A DNA stretch of 6,321 nucleotides from Deltaproteobacteria bacterium. GTDB taxonomy: Bacteria; Desulfobacterota; DSM-4660; Desulfatiglandales; B25-G16. Location: assembly GCA_018400255.1 (NCBI GenBank), contig JAGYMO010000150.1, positions 1-6,321 of the forward strand, in the 5' to 3' direction. A program made the translations under genes and the position numbers. The notes under the pieces are model-generated. The model was not told the origin of the DNA. It saw nothing but the letters and a program-made list of their open reading frames with translations, and did not search any database. This document shows positions 1 to 6,245 of this stretch, one piece after another. How positions within the stretch are numbered: position 1 is the first letter of the stretch; each line of letters begins with the position of its first letter.

Positions 1-50
1 CGACCTGCGGATTAGAAGTCCGCTGCTCTATCCAACTGAGCTACAGGCGC
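1..50 (-). tRNA. tRNA-Arg (anticodon UCU), 3' part cut by window edge
   Basis: On the minus strand, positions 50 to 1 read as the first 50 bases of a tRNA. There is a 7-base acceptor strand GCGCCTG, then TA, a D-stem GCTC/GAGC enclosing loop AGTTGGATA, a 5-bp anticodon stem GCGGA/TCCGC, and a 7-base loop CTTCTAA. Loop positions 34-36 are TCT, so the tRNA reads AGA and by wobble AGG codons as arginine; A37 fits an ANN-decoding tRNA. The variable loop begins AGGTC at the window edge. The T arm, the 3' acceptor strand and any encoded CCA lie outside the window. The 5' end is only 9 bases beyond the stop codon of the ribonuclease gene on the same strand, so the two are probably on one transcript and separated by RNase P. 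Confidence 0.95.
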
Positions 51-59
51 ATTGTAAAA

Positions 60-1559
60 TTACATCTCCGCTGCTAATTTCTTATTAATAAACTCCAGGT
101 CACCTCCCCAAATGGGTAACTCAGGGTCGCCTTGAATCTCTATACTTATCTCATAGCGTTTTTCTAATTCAGCGAGCTCCTTTCGTTTCTTGTTTAAAAG
201 GTAGTTGGCAACCTTGCTTGGTAAAGTTCCGGTCACCTTTTCTACATCGCTTCTTGAGGAGCCCTGCCATATCTTCCGAAGAAAAGACAACGCCGTAGCC
301 TCAACAGACCTTACTATTCCCCTGCCCTGGCAGTACTCGCATATCTGATAGGTCTTTGATTCTAAAGAGGGTCTGAGTCTCTGCCTGCTCAGTTCCATTA
401 ATCCAAACTTAGAGATATAGGAAAAACTTATCTTAGCGCCATCCTTCTTCGCTTCCTCCCTGACAACCCTCATGAGCTCCCTTTGATGTTTTTGCTCTTT
501 CATATCGATAAAGTCTATTACTACAAGCCCACCTATATCCCTGAGCCTTAGCTGCCTTAATATCTCTTTTGCCGCCTCAAGATTTGTCTTGAAGGCTGTA
601 GTCTCTATACCTTTTTCCCTTATTGACCTCCCGCTATTTACATCAATTGCAAATAAGGCCTCTGTAGAGTCTATAACAATAGAGCCTCCGCTTTTTAACG
701 GCACCTTATTATTGTAGATCTGTTCAATCTGTTTTTCAATCCCGTATTCAGAAAATATAGGCGTCCGTTCCTTGTAAAGCTTTACCCTTCTTATGTGCCT
801 GGGGGATATAATCCTCATAAAATCTTTTACCTCTGACCATGTCTGTAAATCGTCTACCAGGACTTCATCAACATCTGCACTAAAATGGTCCCTCAAGGTC
901 CTCAGGCCTAAGTCTTGCTCCTTAAAAATAATAGAGGGTGACGGTAAGCTTTCCGCCTTTTCCTTGATATCCTGCCACATCCTCAAAAGATTGTTAAGAT
1001 CTCTGGCCAACGTCTTCTTCTTCTGACCCAGGGCAGCGGTTCTCACTATATATCCAACCCCATCAGGCAGTCTCAAATGATTCATGATGGATTTAAGTCT
1101 TTGTCTTTCCTCATCGTCCTCTATTTTTTGCGATACACCGCTGTTCGTCCTGCCCGGGGTTAAAACAAGATATCTGCCGGCTAAGGATATATATGTAGTG
1201 AGATAGGCACCTTTCCTTCCGCCCATCTCTTTGGTTACCTGTACAAGGAGTTCCTTTCCCTTAGTTAATACATTGTCTATGGAAACAGAGGCCTTTGAAT
1301 CCTTTACTATGCCCTGGGATTCATAATATTCTGGGTGTATTTCCCCTAAGGTTAAAAAACCATTCTTGTCTTTCCCAAAATTAATAAAGGCGGCCTGCAG
1401 GCTTGGCTCTATTCTAACAACTACGCCTTTGTAAACATTCCCTTTTATCTCCTCTTTCATCGAGGTTTCAATATAAAATCCGTCCAACTCTTCATTTTTC
1501 AAGATAGCCACTCTATATTCTTCCGGCTCTACCGCATTTATAAGCATCTTATATGACAT
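60..1559 (-). CDS. rng: Ribonuclease G/E family endoribonuclease
   Basis: Cytoplasmic Mg-dependent endoribonuclease that cuts AU-rich single-stranded RNA with preference for 5'-monophosphate ends; in other bacteria it acts in rRNA and tRNA maturation and mRNA decay. The 499 residues match RNase G length (E. coli 489), and the long C-terminal degradosome scaffold of RNase E is absent. An S1 domain occupies about 36-125, ending in the family hallmark KGAYLTTYISLAGRYLVL. The 5'-sensor segment GVGYIVRTAA (167-176) has R173 and T174. The DNase I-like catalytic part carries AIDVNSGRS with D305 and VIDFIDM with D349, the expected metal ligands (D303 and D346 in E. coli RNase E). The zinc-link is CEYC (C407, C410). 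No key residue is missing. ATG at 1559 directly follows the TAA of the upstream gene; M5 is an alternative start, but GGAAGGG five bases upstream favours the first ATG. The symbol rng rests on length only; rne-like naming is possible. Confidence 0.96.
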   Translation of the reverse strand: MSYKMLINAVEPEEYRVAILKNEELDGFYIETSMKEEIKGNVYKGVVVRIEPSLQAAFINFGKDKNGFLTLGEIHPEYYESQGIVKDSKASVSIDNVLTKGKELLVQVTKEMGGRKGAYLTTYISLAGRYLVLTPGRTNSGVSQKIEDDEERQRLKSIMNHLRLPDGVGYIVRTAALGQKKKTLARDLNNLLRMWQDIKEKAESLPSPSIIFKEQDLGLRTLRDHFSADVDEVLVDDLQTWSEVKDFMRIISPRHIRRVKLYKERTPIFSEYGIEKQIEQIYNNKVPLKSGGSIVIDSTEALFAIDVNSGRSIREKGIETTAFKTNLEAAKEILRQLRLRDIGGLVVIDFIDMKEQKHQRELMRVVREEAKKDGAKISFSYISKFGLMELSRQRLRPSLESKTYQICEYCQGRGIVRSVEATALSFLRKIWQGSSRSDVEKVTGTLPSKVANYLLNKKRKELAELEKRYEISIEIQGDPELPIWGGDLEFINKKLAAEM

Positions 1560-2930
1560 TTACGCCCTTCCATTTACCTTAAAGTGTTGATATGCCTGAT
1601 ACATAAACGTTCTCAATGCAGGTTCCCTTCCTGGCTGAAAGGATCCATCATACGACACATCTAAGTATGGCGTATGCAACCTGGACATTAAGGGTTTAGC
1701 TATGGAGGATGTAAGATTGCTTGGCATGCATGTAAAGGGGAATATATTTACAACTCCATTGAACCCTTTACGCGCATACTCCAATGCTGATGGTATGCTA
1801 AGGCACGCTTCAGTGCCGACTTCAAAGGAAAAGGCATTATTATTCTTCAGGTTTTTTTCCAAATGACCAATCTTATGATCTTCCTGGATGTCAATATATT
1901 TTAACGCCAGCCTGTATATCTTTCTCTGCTGCATATACTGGTAAAAAAGGGTCATGGAATATTTAAGATAGCGAAAAAGAGAATCCTTTATATCCTTTAT
2001 TCTTAAACTTTTAAGCCCTATCTTTAAATCTCTTTTTGCCATCCTTACCTGGTCATAGGTAATATAGTTTATCCATTCACCAACAGAGGCATTTACTACT
2101 TCAGCACCATACTTTTCAAGCATTCTTATGGTATCTTGATTGGTCTTAAGATGTGATCTTACATAAATTTCCCCAACTACCGCTACAATTGGTTTTCTCG
2201 GTATATCTGGATCGATAACCTCCCTGCTTTTTTTAACAATCTCTTCTAATTCGTCAACTATTTTGTGCAGATTTTTTCCGGATGAATATTTAGAAAAAAA
2301 CTCCGTCATCCGCTCAATCGCATTATTTATAAATATATCTGCCTCGCCCTCCTTTTTTTCATAAGGCCTTATCCTCCACAATAGCCTATCCAGTGCATCA
2401 CCTATTACAACAGAAAGATAGGCGGCCTTACGAAATTCTAGGACCTTTTCCTTTGGAAGCAGCCCATCTAATGAATAGTTATTGTCAGCCGTTAAAGTAA
2501 CTATTTTCAGTCTGTCTAAACCTGCGATTGAGTCAAGTATTATACGATGAAATTTGTTATACATGCCAAATCTACAGGGACCACCTGACTCAGGCATGAA
2601 ATACATATAGCTTTCGGGATTAAACTGATCCCCAAGCCTTTCTTCCTCCTTCTTCATATACAAGAGAATATCCCCAAGGGTAACTATGCAGGGAAAACAT
2701 TCTTTACCCGAGGTATGCTCTTTTCCCATATCTAATCCCTTGTAGGTATCCATGACAAAAGAACTGACTCCAAAGCCACGAAATACGCCAGCCATTAGGT
2801 GGCACCCTATCCGGTTCATTTCCGGGATAAGAATTGTCTTTCCCTTAACATCAAAATGACCTACACCCTTAGATATTTCATCAAATGTATCTGTCTGTTC
2901 ACTTCTTTTAAATTGATCTATAGTCTTCAT
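1560..2930 (-). CDS. COG3581-type 2-hydroxyacyl-CoA dehydratase-like iron-sulfur protein (acyl-CoA dehydratase activase-related), stand-alone
   Basis: A 456-residue protein recognisable as the C-terminal module of the large activase-related proteins (BcrAD-BcrAD-COG3580-COG3581). Family motifs in order are: IPEMNRIGCHLMAGVFRGFGV (about 35-55), GKECFPCIVTLGD (75-87; C78 and C81), ESGGPCRFGMYNKFH (114-128; C119), GEIYVRSH (253-260), EVGTEACLS (370-378; C376), and FPFTCMPS (397-404; C401) followed by YLDVSYDG (422-429). The conserved Cys set is what would be expected to bind an Fe-S cluster, as in HgdA/HgdB-type subunits; this is inference, as the family has no assigned reaction that I know of. 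There is no signal peptide or transmembrane segment. A helical basic/aromatic stretch lies at about 298-345. ATG at 2930 lies 3 bases after the upstream stop and in the same frame; residues 1-28 look like linker, consistent with fission from a fused ancestor. Partner: almost certainly the preceding 1027-residue protein. Confidence 0.9.
   Translation of the reverse strand: MKTIDQFKRSEQTDTFDEISKGVGHFDVKGKTILIPEMNRIGCHLMAGVFRGFGVSSFVMDTYKGLDMGKEHTSGKECFPCIVTLGDILLYMKKEEERLGDQFNPESYMYFMPESGGPCRFGMYNKFHRIILDSIAGLDRLKIVTLTADNNYSLDGLLPKEKVLEFRKAAYLSVVIGDALDRLLWRIRPYEKKEGEADIFINNAIERMTEFFSKYSSGKNLHKIVDELEEIVKKSREVIDPDIPRKPIVAVVGEIYVRSHLKTNQDTIRMLEKYGAEVVNASVGEWINYITYDQVRMAKRDLKIGLKSLRIKDIKDSLFRYLKYSMTLFYQYMQQRKIYRLALKYIDIQEDHKIGHLEKNLKNNNAFSFEVGTEACLSIPSALEYARKGFNGVVNIFPFTCMPSNLTSSIAKPLMSRLHTPYLDVSYDGSFQPGREPALRTFMYQAYQHFKVNGRA
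1565..1571 (-). promoter_or_regulatory. Ribosome binding site of the ribonuclease gene
   Basis: The minus strand reads GGAAGGG, then five bases (CGTAA), then ATG. The site lies wholly inside the last codons (Gly-Arg-Ala) of the upstream COG3581-type gene, and the upstream TAA touches the ATG. This arrangement decides the start and suggests termination-reinitiation coupling between the two genes. Confidence 0.6.
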
Positions 2931-2933
2931 TTC

Positions 2934-5900
2934 TTAAGCCCCTGTGGCGCTGATTCTAATATGGTGGTTTTCTGCGACCTCAACACGCCTTACAGATTGT
3001 ATTACATTTTTAAATGCCTCCAGCCTTGTCATAACACCAGCTACAGCACTATGCTCATCTAGTTCAAGAATTAGACACGGTTTTTCCTTCATGATATATT
3101 TGTAAAAATGCTCATTGAAAGAGTCCGGTCCGCAACTAAAATTTGAGATATGAAGTCCAAAAAAATTAGGGTTTTTCTTTACTATCTTGGCTACCTTCAG
3201 CATCTGAGTACCATAAGCCCAGTACATACTCGAAAAATCGAGCATGTCTGTATCTCGAACATCTAAAAAGTCCATGGGAAGGGCATTTATCCCAATCTTC
3301 GATAGATTTTGCCCTAATCTTAGGTTTAGTTTTTCATCGTAAAGGTTATATGCCCTCCCACTAACTATGATGAGCGGCTCACCGTCTTTCAAGGAGGAAA
3401 CTACCTCTGATCCTTTTCTATAAAGTTCCTCTTCAAATTCCATTTGCCTTTTCGATGCTATTTCCAGGGCACCCTTAATTTCCTTTATGCCGCGCTTTAT
3501 TCTATGTCCAATTTGGTCAAATAATTCAATAGCTAACAAATCAACATCATAATTAAGATGAACATCCGGGCTCAGTATATCCTCATCTCTTAATCCTAAT
3601 GCGGTCTTTAACATGTATGGATTCCCCTGAACCATAGGGCAGTAATAACTATTCTCTGTCTCCTCATCAAATGGAAGATTGATGATAGCCGGCAGAAAAA
3701 GGTGTCTTGTCTTTCCTATTAAGTCCCTGACATGACCGTGAGATACCTTAACAGGAAAACATGTTTCAGTTGTCATTGATTCAATGCCTAATTTGGAAAC
3801 CCTATCATTTGTCTTCTGGGTCAATACAGGGCGAAAACCGAGCCGGTCAAAAAAGGTTACCCAAAAAATACCTATCTGATGATTATATAAGGCCCTTTGA
3901 AGGCCAACTGTTGGTCTTCCGTCTATTTCAAACACCGCCCTGTTATCATCTTTGCCATCTCTTGTCTTTAAATCACCAAGATCATGATAAAGCCCTTTGA
4001 TATAACTTTCCCATATTTCATCTCTTAGCTTAAAATAATCTTCCTTTTTTTCTCCATAATTTCCTCTAATCTCGTAACGACCGCATTCACCGCCCCATAT
4101 ACTTTTTCTGCCGCCAAAGTTGTATATCTTTAATTTACATTCATTGTGGCATTGAGGATCTGCATGACAGATAGCCTCCTTGTATTCCAGCTTGTCACTG
4201 ATAGCTTCTTCCAGACCTCTAAACACGGATTTGGTTGTGTTTTCAATCTTCATGTGTTTCTGTACGCTTATAGCCGCGCCAAAGCTCCCGAGAACCTCTC
4301 TATGCTTTGGTATAAAAAGGCCTTTTCCCAACACTGCCTCAAAGGCCGCAACAATTGCCTTGTTAAGGGATGGGCCCCCAAGAAACATTATTCTATCGCC
4401 TATCTTTTTGCTACCCACTACCCTGTGCAAATAATTATATACTATGGCGTAGCAAAGACCTGCGATAAGATCATTTTTTGCAGCACCTTTTTGTGCGTAT
4501 GATACAAGATCAGACTCCATAAATACCGTGCAGCGTTCCGTTAATTTTATGGGTCTCTTTGAGGACAAGGCTATCTCCTGAAACTCTTTGACAATATTGA
4601 TACCATTTTTATTGGCCAATTCATGAAGGAAACTGCCTGTTCCAGCGGCACATACCTTGTTCATATCAAAGTCCAGTGGATGTGTGTTAGCAATAGATAT
4701 GTACTTACTATCCTGCCCCCCAATCTCAAAAATTGTGTCTATGGAGGGATCTATCTCGACAGCTCCTCGTGCGTGGGCAGTTATTTCATCGAGGATCAAA
4801 TCCGCATTGAGAAAATCGCCAGCCACCATCCGGCCGGAACCGGTGGTGGCCACTCCCATAATCTCTATTGTATCTCCATTTCTTTCTTTTAGTATCTTTA
4901 GTAAACTCTGGATTACCTCTATGGGTTTACCCATTGTCTGCCGATATTCCTTATCAACAATTTCCTTGTCCTGGGTTATAAGGGCATATTTAGTGGTGGT
5001 AGATCCTATGTCAATGCCTAAATATACAGGCGTTCGCTCCTGTTTTTTTAACTGTATCTCTATATTATTATCCTCTGGGAAATCAGTCTTTATTAAGGTC
5101 AGCCTTGAAGCTGTAGGGAAAGAAAACATTCCCTTCTCAGTCATGGATTTAAGTTTTTTAAAGTCGGGTTTATTGGAAATATTTGATTCTTTTGCATGAA
5201 GCGCTACGCCTAATGCGCCAACGGAATTAAAATACGGGGGCACAACAAGTCCTGGAAAATGGGCCTTAAATGCACGAACTTGAAGCTCATTTGCGGCGAG
5301 CCCACCAATAAACACTATTGGTTTAGGCAGTGTCCTGTTTGAAACTATAGTGCTTATATAATTAGACGCATTTCCTATATGAAGACCTGCAATTATATCC
5401 TCCAGTTTCTCACCTTTATTCTGAAGATGTATCATGTCCGATTTAGTAAACACAGTGCATCTGCATGCTACCCTTGCAGGGCTCTCGCTCTTAAGGCCTA
5501 ACGCGATAAAATCCTCTAATATCTGAGATATATGCGTATCAGAAACATTTTTATCACTGCCATATATCGATGAAGCCAATCTTTCAGCCTGCTGGTCAAG
5601 AAAGGAGCCCGTGCCGGAGGCACAAGGTGTGTTCGTATTAAAATCATCAAGTTCCCACGCGTCACCATTACGTCCAAGGATATACAATGCCGTATCCTGC
5701 CCACCCATGCTGATGATGCTCCTAACATCAGGCTGCAGATGAATAGAGCCAAGGATTTGGGCTATGGACTCAAACTCAAAAAGAACACCTATCCTCTCAC
5801 TTATTATCCTCCCATGATTTCCAGTAATTGCCAGGGCTTTTATCGAATCTGTTCCGAGCCGGTTGTAAAGCTCGTTTACTGTATCATAAACCAATGCCTC

Positions 5901-6017
5901 TGCCCCTCCAAAATGCCTCCTGTAAGGGGATTCATAAATTAATTCACCTTTACTGTTGATTACAACAGCGTTTACACTTACTGATCCAGCGTCAATCCCA
6001 ATATAATAATCTTCCAC
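2934..6017 (-). CDS. Tandem-domain CoA-enzyme activase (BadF/BadG/BcrA/BcrD ATPase x2) with C-terminal DUF2229/COG3580 domain
   Basis: A 1027-residue cytoplasmic protein. ATPase domain 1 spans about 5-275: GIDAGS (7-12), MGGQD (104-108), CASGTGSFLD with C132, CRCTVF with C185 and C187, GGLAAN (238-243), GALGVAL (267-273). ATPase domain 2 spans about 331-588: GIDIGSTTTK (334-343), TTGSGR (391-396), IGGQD (432-436), CAAGTGSFL with C456, RCTVFMESD with C496, LGGPSLNK (546-553). In HgdC two such Cys per monomer hold one [4Fe-4S] cluster across a homodimer; here both halves sit in one chain. A linker follows with C617, C623, C627 and C645 (ICHADPQCHNECKL and GGECGRYE). The DUF2229/COG3580 region (about 695-1010) has ETCFPVKVSHG (C753), YYCPMVQGNP (C793), FSCGPDSF (C962) and LELDEHSAVAGVMTRLEAF (984-1002). 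Expected role: ATP hydrolysis drives low-potential electron transfer to an acceptor, probably the next gene's product. The substrate is unknown. Start is GTG with GAGGAG six bases upstream. Fused homologues usually also contain the COG3581 module, here a separate gene. Confidence 0.93.
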   Translation of the reverse strand: MEDYYIGIDAGSVSVNAVVINSKGELIYESPYRRHFGGAEALVYDTVNELYNRLGTDSIKALAITGNHGRIISERIGVLFEFESIAQILGSIHLQPDVRSIISMGGQDTALYILGRNGDAWELDDFNTNTPCASGTGSFLDQQAERLASSIYGSDKNVSDTHISQILEDFIALGLKSESPARVACRCTVFTKSDMIHLQNKGEKLEDIIAGLHIGNASNYISTIVSNRTLPKPIVFIGGLAANELQVRAFKAHFPGLVVPPYFNSVGALGVALHAKESNISNKPDFKKLKSMTEKGMFSFPTASRLTLIKTDFPEDNNIEIQLKKQERTPVYLGIDIGSTTTKYALITQDKEIVDKEYRQTMGKPIEVIQSLLKILKERNGDTIEIMGVATTGSGRMVAGDFLNADLILDEITAHARGAVEIDPSIDTIFEIGGQDSKYISIANTHPLDFDMNKVCAAGTGSFLHELANKNGINIVKEFQEIALSSKRPIKLTERCTVFMESDLVSYAQKGAAKNDLIAGLCYAIVYNYLHRVVGSKKIGDRIMFLGGPSLNKAIVAAFEAVLGKGLFIPKHREVLGSFGAAISVQKHMKIENTTKSVFRGLEEAISDKLEYKEAICHADPQCHNECKLKIYNFGGRKSIWGGECGRYEIRGNYGEKKEDYFKLRDEIWESYIKGLYHDLGDLKTRDGKDDNRAVFEIDGRPTVGLQRALYNHQIGIFWVTFFDRLGFRPVLTQKTNDRVSKLGIESMTTETCFPVKVSHGHVRDLIGKTRHLFLPAIINLPFDEETENSYYCPMVQGNPYMLKTALGLRDEDILSPDVHLNYDVDLLAIELFDQIGHRIKRGIKEIKGALEIASKRQMEFEEELYRKGSEVVSSLKDGEPLIIVSGRAYNLYDEKLNLRLGQNLSKIGINALPMDFLDVRDTDMLDFSSMYWAYGTQMLKVAKIVKKNPNFFGLHISNFSCGPDSFNEHFYKYIMKEKPCLILELDEHSAVAGVMTRLEAFKNVIQSVRRVEVAENHHIRISATGA
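2939..2943 (-). promoter_or_regulatory. Ribosome binding site of the COG3581-type gene
   Basis: The minus strand reads AGGGG, eight bases, then ATG at 2930. The site overlaps the final Thr-Gly-Ala codons of the upstream gene. It is a fair Shine-Dalgarno match at usable spacing and supports independent initiation of the downstream protein rather than production only by stop-codon readthrough. Confidence 0.5.
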
Positions 6018-6023
6018 GTTAAT

Positions 6024-6029
6024 CTCCTC
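6024..6029 (-). promoter_or_regulatory. Ribosome binding site of the activase gene
   Basis: The minus strand reads GAGGAG, six bases, then GTG at 6017. This near-perfect Shine-Dalgarno at good spacing decides the GTG start, which sits five residues before the conserved YIGIDAGS strand, as expected for the N terminus of an ASKHA-type ATPase domain. Confidence 0.8.
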
Positions 6030-6042
6030 GAGCCGATATGAA

Positions 6043-6072
6043 TTAACAAAACTCGCAATATTTAATTTTCAT
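6043..6072 (-). other. Possible 9-codon leader ORF ahead of the activase gene (speculative)
   Basis: Between the candidate promoter and the activase ribosome binding site, an ATG at 6072 opens a short frame encoding MKIKYCEFC and ends at TAA 6043-6045. A purine run GAGAGAG lies about eight bases upstream. Two of nine residues are Cys, and the downstream product is a Cys-rich Fe-S protein, which is why it is noted. Short frames like this arise readily by chance in AT-rich DNA; nothing else supports translation. Confidence 0.15.
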
Positions 6073-6111
6073 TTATAAAGCTCTCTCGTCTAAATAATTC
6101 TCCCGTTAGTA

Positions 6112-6140
6112 ATCATAAATGTTTAAGGTCTATCTCTTAA
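6112..6140 (-). promoter_or_regulatory. Candidate sigma-70-type promoter for the activase-COG3581-rng cluster
   Basis: On the minus strand, TTAAGA (6140-6135, 4 of 6 to TTGACA) is followed by a 17-base spacer and TATGAT (6117-6112, 5 of 6 to TATAAT). It would start transcription near 6105, giving an untranslated leader of about 90 bases. A small inverted repeat, TTAAG/CTTAA (6123-6127 and 6136-6140), overlaps the -35 element and could be an operator half-site pair, but it is only 5 bp. The AT-rich background makes false matches common. Confidence 0.35.
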
Positions 6141-6245
6141 CATATTTAATTGTATAAATAACTTAAAGCAAAGCCATAAATTTCTTAAACAAATACATCG
6201 CTAAATAATGTGATGATGGAAAAGATTCCACATATTTTTTAAAAC

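Larger units (their letters stand above)
6018..6245. other. AT-rich intergenic region between polA and the activase gene
   Basis: These 228 bases are markedly more AT-rich than the flanking genes and contain no ORF of credible length on either strand. They hold the candidate promoter, the short possible leader frame and the activase ribosome binding site near the low-coordinate end. No convincing intrinsic terminator for polA was found: no GC-rich stem followed by a T run on the minus strand. Confidence 0.7.

Noticed and set aside
4146..4502. Overlapping plus-strand open frames of 118 and 84 codons
   Set aside because: Both are antisense to the domain 2/linker coding region, including the GGPSLNK and GSFGAA motifs; neither resembles a known protein.
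4657..5199. 180-codon open frame on the plus strand
   Set aside because: It lies wholly antisense to conserved ATPase domain 2 and the interdomain linker. Its translation is Ser/Ile-rich low-complexity sequence with no recognisable domain, and the conserved motifs are all on the minus strand. It is a shadow frame.
5516..5752. 78-codon minus-strand frame inside the activase gene
   Set aside because: It overlaps the region encoding MGGQD and C132 of ATPase domain 1 in another frame. Those motifs show which frame is translated.
1560..6017. Treating the activase and COG3581 ORFs as one pseudogene broken by a stop
   Set aside because: Both parts keep all family motifs, the downstream part has its own ATG and a fair ribosome binding site, and stand-alone forms of these modules are plausible. 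Nothing else suggests decay.
6217..6230. Small hairpin TGGAA-AAGA-TTCCA with a T run four bases later on the plus strand
   Set aside because: It would terminate plus-strand transcription, but no plus-strand gene is present. On the minus strand, downstream of polA, no T run follows the stem, and the stem is only 5 bp and AT-rich.
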